NCBI GenBank assembly: GCA_000711775.1
Contig: ARYC01000264.1
Span: forward strand, 62,001-126,000
Direction of reading: 5' to 3'
Origin: Oxytricha trifallax
Taxonomy: Eukaryota > Ciliophora > Spirotrichea > Sporadotrichida > Oxytrichidae
Length of the DNA: 64,000 nt
Shown: positions 44,122 to 55,827 of the stretch, piece by piece
Layout of the letters: each line of letters starts with the position of its first letter
Position numbering within the stretch: position 1 is the first letter of the stretch
The notes under the pieces: model-generated
Database searches by the model: none
What the model saw: the letters and a program-made list of their open reading frames with translations, nothing else
What the model was told of the DNA's origin: nothing
Program-made: the position numbers and the translations under genes

Positions 44122-45551
44122 AATTGAGAAATAGTAGCCTACAACATCTTTACTGACACCATAATGATTGATAAGATAGTTAGCAAGTACTGGCTCATAG
44201 AACAACATGAAAATCATAGCGAACATGGATGAGATAATGGCAGTCATTGCTCTCATGTTTGTGAAGAATATTCTATAGGAGATTTGAGCCTCTAGCACGG
44301 CACTTCTTCTGCTGTATCTCTGAGATTTCTTGGCAAGACCAATGACATTGAAACTGCTTCTTTCAGCAATCTTATGAATTGGCATAGCTTGGACTGATGG
44401 TCTGGATTCTCTGGGCTCTATGGCAACCTCGTGAGGGAACTCAGTCTAGTAGGCATTAATTCTGTTTGGAATCAAAACAGTAACAAGAATAAGGGCAACA
44501 AATAGAATACCGGCCATAGCATAAAAAGTGCCTGAGTAGCCAGCTCCAATAAAGATTGTTTAACCGATGAATGGCCCTGAGAGTAGTCCAAGACCAACTG
44601 CTGTCTGACAGAGACCGACATATTTCTCTCTTTCTGCAGGGAACTCAATTGAGATAATATTGCTAGATATAACTGATTTTTAAAGAAAAAAGAAATAAAC
44701 ATTTAATTAAGAGAGAGGTATCAATAATATAAAGATAAATGCCAATTATTAACGAGTTAAGGATAATTAATATACTCAATTTCACCTAATTCAATAATCT
44801 ATTTATTAAAGATACATCTGTCTTATTCTTTTTAAAATAATTACCTAAATTAGGATTATTTAACTTTTTAATTAATTCCTACATGTGTGATAGAGTAAGC
44901 TGCGGTACTAACCATTGAATCACCGACTCCCTGTAAGAATCTGATGATGATTGCAACTGCGAAAAATAGCTTGTCATATGTGCCTTCATCAAGTACGTCT
45001 TTATTCAAAATAATTTATAACAGTAAAATGAATTTAACGCTTATATTTTCTTTGCCCTTCACTGGATCAAAGTGATAAGTAGTGGATTTAGGAATATAGG
45101 CTATCAACCCAAAACCTACAGTTGCGAACATAGTCAAAGTATAACCAATTAAGATTGAGTTTTTTCTTCCTATTTTTTGCAAGTTTTAACCAATGAGTGG
45201 AGCAACCATGAGTATTATTAATTTAGGTTAGTTTAAATTAAAACATGAGATATGCGACCTAAAACATGGCCAGTACAACTGAGACTTGAATTTCCTTTAC
45301 CCATGGATAGTTTTCCTCTGCGAAAGTGGGGAAGAAAGTGGCCAAGTTCATGTAGAGAGTCTGCAAAATACCCATAGACACCAACAGTGATATGAACACT
45401 CTTATGAAAAAATTAAAATGCTTATTATAAATTTGAAGACTCTTCTCTTTGATTTGATCTCGTCCGGGGAGGTCTCTAGAGCGGGAGCTTTATTATATTA
45501 TGAGTTGATTTTTTTATAAAAGGATGCTGGATCCTTTATCTTTTCACTCAT
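44122..45551 (-). CDS. MFS transporter, N-terminal part (MDSs in inverted orientation)
   Basis: This encodes the start and about eight membrane segments of a major facilitator transporter, from ATG 45549-45551 (MSEKIKDPASFYKK). Segments include RVFISLLVSMGILQTLYMN, ILIGYTLTMFATVGFGLIAY and YSGTFYAMAGILFVALILV, and the MFS motif-A-like GQNLQKIGRKNSIL. Internal IESs include a 37-bp one with pointer CTCATG (45207/45244 on the plus strand, as CATGAG) and about 200 bp at 44680-44890. The block ends at ...DVVGYYFSI within the pointer AATTGAGAAATA (44122-44133). The rest of the protein is on the other strand at 45869-46579. Confidence 0.88.
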
Positions 45552-45868
45552 TCTTGCTGTTAATATACTAATTAATTATTATACTAGATAATGATATAAA
45601 TTTATGCGAACGAAAAAAATCAGCATATCCTTCATGACATGAAAAATTTAAATTAATTTTATGTTTAAAATCTTGAGTCTGTTGAAAGATTGCCACTTAA
45701 TATCTAATTTTAAAACTTGTGAATTAATTTTCTTAATATCAACATTTTGTATGAGGTTGTGGAAAGAGATCCAATCCTCGCTGAGATTGACTATGACGAT
45801 GAAACTCCAGAGTCAATTCAAAGCAAGCATTGAAATATGTGATTGTTTATAAATCTTATCACTTTTAG
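45552..45868. other. spacer between the two inverted halves of the MFS gene
   Basis: A 317-bp AT-rich segment between the start of the minus-strand half and the beginning of the plus-strand half. I see no gene. In the mature gene it would be discarded or become the 5' leader. Confidence 0.6.
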
Positions 45869-46579
45869 TATTTCTCAATTGGATGCTTTACCTATGCCCT
45901 TGCCTCACCATTCGTTGGTCTTCTTTGCGCTAAAATCCCACGTAGATATGTAACTTTAAGTGCTTTCCTTATGGTTGCTATCTCTATGTTCCTACTTGGA
46001 CCTTCAGAATTAATGCACTTCCCCGATAAACTTGGCATGACCTTAACAGGTATCGGTTGCCTTGGTTTCTCAGTTTCTTTCGTCTTCGTGCCACTCCTCC
46101 CAGAAATCGTGTCTGCAGTCTCAGACAAAGAAGGTATTGAGCAAACTCCCTTCTTGTGCGATAAAGCTTCAGGTATCTTTAACAGCGCCTACGGTATCGG
46201 AAATTGCGTTGCTCCCTTAGTCGGTGCAGCTTTGACTTAAAGCGTCGGTTTCTAATTCACTTGCGATATTATGGGATTCTCATCTCTCGCATTCTTCTTC
46301 ATTTATTTCTTCTTCGCTGTCCTCCCAGCCTTGATGCAGAAGCCAAAGCTCCATGATCCACTCACTGAGACTCTTCCAGATAACAGCATGACCATGGACG
46401 GAAACCTGACCGTTGACTTCAAGCAAAACAATGGAAAGCCTGGTGCTCTTAATGAATCAATATTTATGAGTCAACTGAGTTTTCTTTACATAAAGCGGAT
46501 ATTATTAAATTATTGATATTAAAAATTTTAATTTAGTAATGACTCAAACACCTATGACAATACTTATGGATAAAATTGA
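45869..46579 (+). CDS. MFS transporter, C-terminal part (opposite strand)
   Basis: The frame begins in the pointer TATTTCTCAATT (45869-45880) and has no start codon of its own: YFSIGCFTYALASPFVGLLC, RYVTLSAFLMVAISMFLLGP, LTGIGCLGFSVSFVFVPLLP and MGFSSLAFFFIYFFFAVLP give the last four membrane segments. A polar tail follows. A probable small IES near 46468-46541 separates IFMS from NDSNTYDNTYGQN, and TGA is at 46577-46579. Reading past that TGA in the same frame gives another 30 Asn/Gln/Ser-rich residues to a second TGA, so the true end could be about 46665. Confidence 0.88.
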
Positions 46580-47098
46580 ATTGGTAATCACTAAAACAAT
46601 AATACCAATTCGGAGATAGGAACTAGATCTATAGTTAACCAGGACTCGACCCAAACTCAATAATGAATATGTGGGATATCAAATTCTAGTTAATTATCAT
46701 AAGATGATTATTATTGCTGATCCAAATTTGTTTTATAAATTTACCATGATTATATTTTTAATATGAGAATTTAAGATTGGGTTTTTCACAGATTAATTAA
46801 ATTAAAATTAGCGATTAAAGTTATTTTTTGCTAAATTTTTAAATTATTAAAATTAATATAAATAAAAAAATTATAACATTTCAAACTCTCTTTATATTGA
46901 AAAATATCAGTGAACTATATTATATATAATTATTCTATATAACTTTATGTATTTATGATAAATTTTGTGGAAAATATAAGGTATTAACAACTAAATGAAT
47001 AACAATATGAATACTTTTTAGTAGAAATAAAAATGATTACCATCGCACAGCTTTGTCATTTTTCCAGTATCCTTAGTATATGTTTCTTGCTTTGTCTT

Positions 47099-47270
47099 TC
47101 AGTGTTCCTTGACTACCTCTCTATGTTCTTTTCTGAAGTCCCTACTCAACGGCTTCTGTATCCTGTCCTATTGTTGAAAGAGTATTAAATATATAAAAGA
47201 TCTCTAAAGTATAACTTACAAAAATTTTGTGAATGCATATCTCCATCGTGTTCATTTTAATCTTTTTCAT
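47099..47270 (-). CDS. possible 39-residue protein with one intron
   Basis: ATG 47268-47270 opens MKKIKMNTMEICIHKIF. A 52-nt segment with GTAAGT donor and AG acceptor (47168-47219) follows, then DRIQKPLSRDFRKEHREVVK and EH before TGA 47099-47101. The exact donor/acceptor and phase agreement support it, and local GC is higher than the surroundings. Same-frame sequence continues for about 30 residues after the TGA. The frame is too short to assign. Confidence 0.3.
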
Positions 47271-47505
47271 TTTAAATTATAATTATTAATATTAATATAT
47301 CAATTTCCTATTATAAATTATGATTCCTAGCTAATTTTACATATAATTTATTTTATTCCTCCAAATATAAATTTAAAGTATAATGAAGTGACAAACAAGT
47401 CCTTCTAATTTTTGAAATTTGTAATTTTGTAAATACTTAACAAACTCTGAATAAATTTTTTTATCAAATTTATTTTTAATTAATCCTAAATATTATATCT
47501 CAATC

Positions 47506-47888
47506 TTGTAGGAATAAATTCAAAATTGGATCATTTTAAATTAATTTAATTTGATTAAATTAATGACAGTTAAAGTTGACAAATTTAACGATCTTGGGCT
47601 TATTCGATAGTCAATTAAAAATTAGCTGGACTTTATTATTAGTGGTACTATTTTATCTCATCTCTGGAGCAAGTTCATTAAATTATATCCTACCATTAAA
47701 TTCGATTTATCTCACTTAAGGGATGAGATAGGATGAGATAAAATAGTACCACTAATAATAAAGTCCAGCTAATTTTTAATTGACTATCGAATAAGCCCAA
47801 GATCGTTAAATTTGTCAACTTTAACTGTCATTAATTTATTTAAATTAAATTTATTTAAAATGATCCAATTTTAAATTTATTCCTACAA
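47506..47888. repeat. intergenic foldback repeat, 383 bp
   Basis: Inverted arms of about 140-150 bp start TTGTAGGAATAAATT and end with its complement. The inner arm segment TTTATTATTAGTGGTACTAT is mirrored near 47737-47760. The loop is about 70 bp. It has no C/G runs, unlike the palindromic IESs. Confidence 0.85.
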
Positions 47889-48429
47889 TATTTCTTTGAG
47901 TTATAAACAATTAAAATCTAAATTTATACAAATATTTATAAACCAAAAACACCTTTTTGTATTAAAAAATCTCTGACTTAATATGAATTTCATAAATTCA
48001 TTTAAAAATAAAGAAAAGTATAATTACAATAATGATAACTCTTAAGTTCTATATATTTTAAATCATATATGCATAAATAAATGCTATAGAGTGGAGCAAT
48101 TACAATATTCATAAAAAATCATCTATCTAATTATAAAATAAAAATTATCTTAATATACTGATCTACTACCTATAATATTATATAAATCTTTGTTTTCTAA
48201 CTTTCACTAAATTATTATATGATATTATTGTGCAAAAATTTAAGCAAAAAAATATAAAACTCTTTTTAAAATGATCAGATTCAATTATAAAATAATATGA
48301 CGAAATACTGAAATGAAATATATATTATAATATGTAACGTGAAGTCATTATATCTCCCAAGAGTTCTATAAAATAAAAAGTGGACATTCACAAAAGAAAG
48401 AGGATTTTATCGCTGATTGGCTGTATGAT

Positions 48430-50476
48430 ATGTCATTTGGTAATTTAAACTATAACTTAATGAGTATTTAGATATTTGGGACAATGAATATATGGGGCAA
48501 CATTCAAGTTTACGTGTGTTCTTACTTGAGGATATATGATAGATCTGTTCAACTTGATCAGATGTTCGCAGTGTACCCTATTCAATCACTTATCATGGCG
48601 GTAGGCAGTGCTGTAGGCACCAAGCTTATACTTTATATTCATCCACAAGTGTAAGAAAACAGTTAATTTTAACATATAATAGTATCATGGGTTCTGGACT
48701 AGCATGTTATGTGACTTCTTAATTTTTAAGTTCACTTATTAGCTCATATGCTGAATTAGTCATGATTTATAGCGTTATGGGAGGAATAGGACTAGGAACT
48801 ATTGTAAATTAGATTAATATTCTTACATTATTTTAGTTTATGTTGCCACTCTTTGTAGGTTGGAAATGCTTCCCAAATAACAAAGGCATGGTAAGCAGCT
48901 TGATATTAAAGAAAAAATTATAAAGAATTTGAAAATAATAATTTAGGAGATAATTATTAATAAAATTAATTTGCTTTTTTAATTATTAAAATTATTTAAA
49001 CTTTTTAAGATCATGATAAAAAAATGCTCAATTAAAAGAAAAATTTCATAATAATATTCACATAATATTTTATTATAATATATAATTAAAATTAATTGTA
49101 ATTTTAAAAACCAAAAGCAAATAAGAAAAATAGATATAATTTGTTATGATATTATACCGAAAATTTTTAAATTACCAATTTATCTTAGTAATTTAAATAA
49201 AATTTAATTTAGAAATTTATAAATAAATGCGTTATACCATAAATATCAATTGATGTTGTTTTTTTTAAAAAATAAATTATGCATTTATTATTTAATATTT
49301 AATTTAAACAATTTTACTTGATTCTTATCAAATGGTGTGGGGACTATAATTGGAAACATTATCTCTTCTAGATTTATAAATCCCTATAACAAACCAGCAC
49401 TAAAAGATCCCTCTATAGATAGTATGTACAAATATTTCGAGGATGACGTTAGCATAAACATCCCCTCGAATTTCTAGAATTTTGCAACGATAGAGTTGAT
49501 TCTTACTATAATAGCAATGAGTTTAATCTGGATACCTGACCTAGAGTCCATTGAAAAGCAGAGAACTATTGTGAATGATAGAAAGAAATAATATAAAGAC
49601 TCTTTCAAGATAGCTGTAAAGAGTTCTTAATTCTACTCAAGTTACATGCTATTGTTCTTCTCAGTGATGTTTGGATAGTATATATTCATTCAATTCAAAG
49701 CTATCGGGGAATATTTTGGACACGGAGATTAATTCCTGACTATAGCAGGTTCTGTGGCTTTAATATTCAATGCACTTTCTCGGCTTTTGGGAGGAATTAT
49801 ACTTGACTTCATTCCATTTAAGACCTTTATGGGAGGATTGATGGGTCTATCGTTATTTTTATCTCTGACTTTGCCATATGTAGGCTAAAATGAGATAATG
49901 TTCATAACTTATTTATGCTTGATATTTTACGTTTACGGTTCAGTGTATGTAAGCATGCCAACATTTTTTGCTATAGTCTTTGGACCAGAATAAGGCTCCT
50001 ATTTATATTCCTACTGTTTTACTGCAAATTGCTTTTCATCCTTACTTCTCTCAGTCGTGATTCTAGAATTTTAAGTTTTGATTGGATACACAGGAATATT
50101 ATACATAACTTCGGGCTCTTGCATTATTGCACTTGTGATAGTGATTTTCATGAATACCCAGAGCTTGGATTACGAAGAACCACTACTTCCTTCATTTGAC
50201 TATGGCAGAAGTAGAGTGTCCATTTATGAGAAGGGTAGAACAGACTTTACAGTGCTGGATTGCTTCCATGAGTACTCTTATGTCTCAATAAAAGCTGAAA
50301 AAATACTCTCTTATTTTATATTAGTGTTAATACAGCAGAGAAGAGTCGAAGAACTTAACAAAACATAAGCAAATATGACAGGTTTTATGGCTAGAGGTAT
50401 GACTTTAAACTTTGAGGATAATTTAAGAAGATTTACTCACAACAAGAACTTCAATAAGAGTTCAATCAATTATTGA
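48430..50476 (+). CDS. MFS transporter (oxalate/formate antiporter-like)
   Basis: About twelve membrane segments can be read, for example PIQSLIMAVGSAVGTKLILY, MIYSVMGGIGLGTIV, SSYMLLFFSVMFGQYIFIQF and TFMGGLMGLSLFLSLTLPY. The overall pattern and the paired charged motifs resemble MFS carriers of the oxalate/formate antiporter-like group; the substrate is unknown. The start is uncertain. ATG 48430 (MSFGNLNYNLM) is the first in frame, but the frame is open upstream to about 48334, so an earlier MDS may exist. Interruptions lie near 48655-48690 and 48790-48840, with an AT-rich block of about 430 bp at 48900-49330. The C-terminus is polar and ends at TGA 50474-50476. Confidence 0.82.
48900..49330 (+). 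other. AT-rich IES in the second MFS gene (boundaries approximate)
   Basis: Coding stops after ..CFPNNKGMVSSLIL and resumes at NGVGTIIGNIISSRF. The block between is over 80% A/T. TTGAT occurs near both ends but is one base out of phase, so the pointer is not settled. Confidence 0.6.
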
Positions 50477-50575
50477 TTATTTAACATTAAATGAATAAAA
50501 TAGAAGTGTTCACATTTTGAGAGAATATTCAATTTAGACATTGAAATAATGAAATTAAAATACTAGGATTTATAA

Positions 50576-53500
50576 TCATTCTTAGTCAAGTTTTATATTA
50601 AAGGCAAATAGTAGGTTTCTAACTTCAAGACATTCCTTCTTTAAAAGTTTAACAAAATCCTATAAATAAATTAACAATTGTCTAATAATCTTACTTCATC
50701 TTAGATTATAAAGTCGACATCAAACTCCGTAGAATGGGATCTTAATAATTTGATATCATTTATTATACTATTTGTAAATTGAACAATTTATGTGCCAGCA
50801 TCTGTGAGCTCATCTTCATCCTCAGTCTCTTCAATGTCTGGACCGTCTAACAATTATATTTTTGCCTTTAATGATCTTAGAACCTTTGATCGTTTATGAA
50901 TGTTTGCAAAAATTGTTGTAAATGTGTCTCTTAACTGAAAGAACTTTTTGCAGAGCAGCAACAACTTTTGGGTATTTCTTAGTGTAACTAAGCCATATCT
51001 ATTGATATATTTAAGATAAAGTCCAGTTAGCTCTAATTCTTTGAACAAGAGCTCTCTTAGAGTATTTATGGATTTTAGATAAGAAGGTTCCAGCAAAATG
51101 AAATCCTTAAAATCTTTCTATCGATCGTCTATTCTCTGCAAAGTCTCATCAATTTCCTCTCGCTTAAATAGCTTGAAGTTCTTCTTTCTAAGATAAGATT
51201 GAGTTTAAATCACAAAATTAAACTTACTCATTAAAAGCATAATGCTTGCCTTTGCATTTTTGAAATAAATAGCATTTGCTCCAATCAAGGCGGATGCCAT
51301 ATTTATACATACTATCATAAGTCATTTACTATTCTATCTCACATTGCCTTTTGTCTTCAATCCATTCAGATTCATCAAACTCATTCAATCCATGAAATTG
51401 ATCTTCAATTATCTCCTCTGTTTCATGAGTGTCTTATCTGATCCCTATAAATTCATTAATCTCTAAATTTATAGGGCCCCCATTATTTATTCCAATCATT
51501 CTTGAGTTAGCTGATGAATCTCTCGATAAAGAATTCTTCTTTAAAGTCAAAGTTCGCTTTCTATCAAGTGAGGTAGGGGAAGCTGATTTATCATTTAAGG
51601 ATTTTTGAGATATCCCTAGACCTCCTACTTTTTAAATAATTTCACCTAGCAACTTCGCTTATACTCGCTAATCAATAATATCCTGAATGGAGTTCTTTTG
51701 ATTTAATAAGAACTGATTTGTACTTCCAAATATTCTAGATTATTGATCATTAAAATTTGCTTAGTATTATTCAACTTTTGATAAGGATTTCTTTAGACTA
51801 GAAGCTCTGTCAAATTTCGTAAATGATTAATTTAATTAATTGCTTTTATAGGTGCTGTTCAAGATAGAAGAATCATTAAAATGTTAATTTCGACCTTTGG
51901 CTTGCTAGACTTATCAATAAATTAATTACGGGGATTGCTTATCCGTAAAAATTATATATCACTTTAAAAAATATTTATTCCTCCTTACCAAATATAAGTT
52001 CGTTTAGTAAATTTAAAATTAATAGTACAGACACCTATCTGTTTGATAAATTTGATAAACTCTACTGATATTGTTTATTCACGATAGCAGTTTTCAAATA
52101 AATACTTTTTTTTATAAGAACTTACTGAAATTTAAAAAATAAAATATCAGTAATTTCTTCCTTTGATGTTTGATAAAATTATTTAAGATTAATAGTTTTA
52201 TTCTTCATTTCCAATTTAAAACTTAGAGCTATTAATTTCAAGTTTTGATAATGGTTTTTTGAAAGAAGAGTTTTACATAGAAAAGTCAAGGTTAAATTTG
52301 GATTAGGTATTTAGTTATGAAGTATTTTGAAATTCTTTTGTTAAATCTTTGCTAATTTGTACGTTTTTATTTTACAGCATTGAAAACTTATGAAGAGATA
52401 GGATTGAAGTTTTATTTGCTATGTTATAATTCTCTTTAGAGAGGCTCTTGGATCTTTATTTCAGAGTAGATTCTGTATTTGCAATGCTATTATTCATACT
52501 TCCTGCTAGATATTTCTATCCAAGTGTATCATCATACATAGTATATTTGGCATTCCAAGATTGCTTTCGCTATTAGTCCTTGATAATTAATAAAAATAGG
52601 GGGGGGGGAAGTTTCCTGCCCCCAGACACTTTCCTGCCCCAAAAGGTAGTTTCCTGCCCCCAACATTAAATTTTATGTTTTTGCAATAAATTTAATAGAA
52701 ACAAATAAATTTCAATTTCAATAACCATAACCATGTACTATACAACATTTATTATTATATAATTTTTCAAGGTACATAATTATTCTTTATCAAATTATAT
52801 ATTACTGACAAGGCTAAAATAAGTGTTTTTTTTAATAATTAATGTAATTTTCATTAAATTTTAAATTGATTATCAAGGTAGAAATGATATTTGAAGCTAA
52901 ATTTAAAAAAAAACTACATCATAATTGATGATAAAGATTCTTTGAAAATTATAAAAATTACATATTTTTATGTATGGGGCAGGAAACTACCTTTTTGGGG
53001 GCAGGAAACTTCCCCCCTTGGGTGCATATAAAATTTTGGGGCGGGAAACTTCCCCCCCCCCCAAAAATAGAATTACAACAATTTTCATGACCTCGGCTAT
53101 TTGCTTTTGTTTCTCCTAATCAAGTTTAGATTAATCCTAATTCTCTTAAATATATTTAAGCATTTCTTTAGGATGATTTTTCAAATACTTTAATAAATCT
53201 GACCAATCACTCAATTAATATTTATTAGTTTTTGGATGGTTGTCTATTAACTCATAAGAATCCTATTAATTAATCCGAGACGAATCTTTATTTAGAAGCC
53301 CCTAATTCATGTTAATTTGCTAGATTATATCTCTATCATTTATTACACTTTTCTCTTGTATTTTACTTAGAGGGCTTTAAGGTATGCTCTTGTCAAACGG
53401 GTTGGTAAATATATCGATACTATAACAACTAATACTAAAATTAATAAATTCAAGTTTATAAGAAGTAGTGTCATCTTGTTTGAAGTAATCAGCCATTTTT

Positions 53501-55260
53501 AAATTATTGGGTTTTTTAAATCCTGTATTCGCTGAGGTAGTATTATAAGTCGAGTTTAAGAGAGATTCATCTATAGTTGTAGAGTTATTTGTTTAAATGT
53601 TATTTATGATAGTACTGTTTCTACCTTATCTTTGCCTTCCAAGACTAATACCTTGGAAAAATTACTGAAGGAAAACACTAGAAAAACAATGTTAATATTT
53701 AAGATCTCTATTAAATTTAATAGTAGTAATTAACTAACAAAGACTCTTGTTAAATCTTGTCCCACCTCTCGACATTCTCAAAGCTGTCTAAGCCCTCACT
53801 ACTATTTCATTTCTACTAAGTTTAATTTAATCTGTAATTTCAATAGATTTGTGATTGCTATTACCTTCGTTTTGATTGACAAATTGAGGCTCCTCTTATA
53901 TGATTTATTCATATTTTTCTATAGGATTTGACTATTTACTCTCTCTGAGCATTTTATTAACTTTTATAGATTAGTTATTTTATCCAAATCCTGAAGATTA
54001 ACTTTCTTTCTCCTCTATAGATGTGCTTCTTAAGAGATTTTTCTTGACGAGAGCTCTTTCAAAGATATTTGGATTGAGAGGAATGAGATTCTTTGAATGT
54101 TAGTTTCTCATTGAAAATCTTCGAAATTGCTCAATTGGAGTAAACAAGGAAGAAGTCGAGGGGTTATCTTTCACTTATTAACTTGTTATGAATTTGTTTA
54201 TGTTCCAAAGTTCGTTCATAATTGGAGGCATCTCTTTGAATTTAAAAGTCAATCTTAAAATTAAATTGAATTGAATTCTATCAATTAAATAATTCTTTAA
54301 AGTTTAAAGAAAGACCACTATATACAATATTATAAATTTCCTAAATGTTTTTGGGTTATTAAATACCTCAAAATCTAAAAAGCAATATATATTTAATAAA
54401 TCATTATCGTATTTAACTTAGAGTATCTCAAACATCTTGAGCCTCTTTTCCCTCATATCCTATATGAATTAGTTTGGATCTCTATGTTCAGGTCTTGGGC
54501 TTTAATTTGATCTCTTAGGCAACTATCTAATTATTTTCTCTTCAGCTTCATTGATTTAATTTACCATTTTTATTTGAGGTAGGTCTACATAATCTTGCTT
54601 CCATTTTTCTATCAAGATATTGTAATCAACTTAGGAATCTGTTAGGTTTATGTTTATGGGGTTACTTTGACTTTGTTGATTAATATTGAAGTCATTTGTT
54701 TGTTAAGACAATTAGTGATCTTGAGTGATATGTTAAGAAATCGATTGGAATTAATGCGATGGAGTTGGATTAGAATCGAAAGAAGTTCTAAATATGTTTG
54801 ATTGTTAAACCACCGGCTCTTCTTGCTAAAAGGATTTGTTTTAACTTTGATTGTCCTTTATATTATATATATTTCTTGTATGAATTGGTTCTTTGCTTTT
54901 AGCTTTTTAGCTTGAGTGATTTAATTAAGCTTTTTCTAACACATTTTACTCAATCTCTCTCTATTTTTGAATAAGAATTTCTTTTTGTACTTCTTGTTCA
55001 TAGTACTAAACTTTAACTTTATTCTATTTTTTAATTTAATCATCAACCTGAAACTGTTTATTTAGTAATTCCTATTTCTGTTAAAAATAATCAATGCGGT
55101 TAGACCCTAAATGACTGTGATCTAAACTACTGCTAGTTAAATAATTATCTGTGGCTTGATCAGTTTATGTTTCTGATGCTTAATTATTAATATTTAAAAT
55201 CACTTGAGGAGTGAATGATAAATTTAGCTTTTAATTTATATTTTTAGAAGGTTTATAGGT
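50576..55260 (-). CDS. long Q/N/S-rich protein with conserved-looking C-terminal region, unknown
   Basis: I do not recognise the protein. From the 5' side: a coiled-coil/Gln-rich block (about 55260-54375, with ..KEILIQKQREIEQNVLEKAQ), then MPPIMNELWNINKF...ALRMSRGGTRFNKS (54231-53750), Ser/Asn-rich blocks to 51400, and a better-ordered C-terminal region. The last contains YKYGIRLDWSKCYLFQKC, LKREEIDETLQRIDDRQKDF-like and LRELLFKELELTGLYLKYIN segments. The end uses a 35-nt GT-AG intron before DFVKLLKKECLEVRNLLFAF and TGA 50576-50578. IESs include the palindromic 52600-53070 segment and AT-rich parts near 51830-52200 and 54240-54375. Block frames agree across these, supporting one gene; its 5' end is not located. 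Confidence 0.6.
52600..53070 (-). other. 471-bp IES with C/G-rich inverted ends, pointer AAAAATAG
   Basis: AAAAATAG lies at 52592-52599 and 53063-53070. The ends are inverted: a run of nine or more G followed by AAGTTTCCTGCCCC on the left, and its complement on the right. The same motif (AAGTTTCCTGCCCC or a close variant) is repeated about three times at each end. Excision keeps the minus-strand frame open (..AEVMKIVVILF joined to LLIIKDQQRKQSW). Confidence 0.88.
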
Positions 55261-55827
55261 ATTTTATTTGCTGTTATTGTGTAAAATTATAAGGAATTAA
55301 ATAATAATAATTGAAAATAGACTCTTAATAAGGAACTTATTATTAATTTCTCAAAAATATTTTATTAAAGTGAGAAATAATGCATAATGCAATATTAATG
55401 GTTGGAAGCCGAAATGATTCCTTAACTTGCTAAATTTCCAATTCTATCTTATCATATGATATTTTATCTAATAACTATTTCTATTGCGAGTTTTATGATT
55501 TATAGTTGTGACTTGAACCCTAATTTTAGCTTTTATTTCGATTTTTAGAATGATTTGATGTGCTTTAAATTAACTAATTTTTTAGCTAAACTTGCTACAG
55601 ATCCAACTTCATCTTTATATTACTATTTATTTTGCTGTTCTGCTAAACCAGAAGTTTATTAGTATGCTATTATTATGATAAAATTATAAGCATACATTAA
55701 ATGCTTGGTAAAAATGTTAATAATAACTTCTTTAAATAGAGTGCACAAAATATTAATAAACCTTAAATATTGCAATATGTATTGATACTGATTAGTATCT
55801 AAATGTTATTTTTCCGTAAATATTATT
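55261..55827 (-). other. region with coding-like fragments of unclear ownership
   Basis: Minus-strand blocks such as SGLAEQQNKQQYKDEVGSVA (near 55600-55650) and IELEIQQVKESFRLPTIN (near 55390-55450) look coding but are in different frames and lack a clear start. They may be 5' MDSs of the 50.6-55.3 kb gene, or misplaced MDSs of a neighbour. AT-rich sequence lies between them. Confidence 0.4.

Larger units (their letters stand above)
46580..48429. other. long AT-rich intergenic region
   Basis: 1.85 kb of very AT-rich DNA. It holds the foldback repeat at 47506-47888 and, on the minus strand, one short split frame at 47099-47270. I see nothing else of note. Confidence 0.6.
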
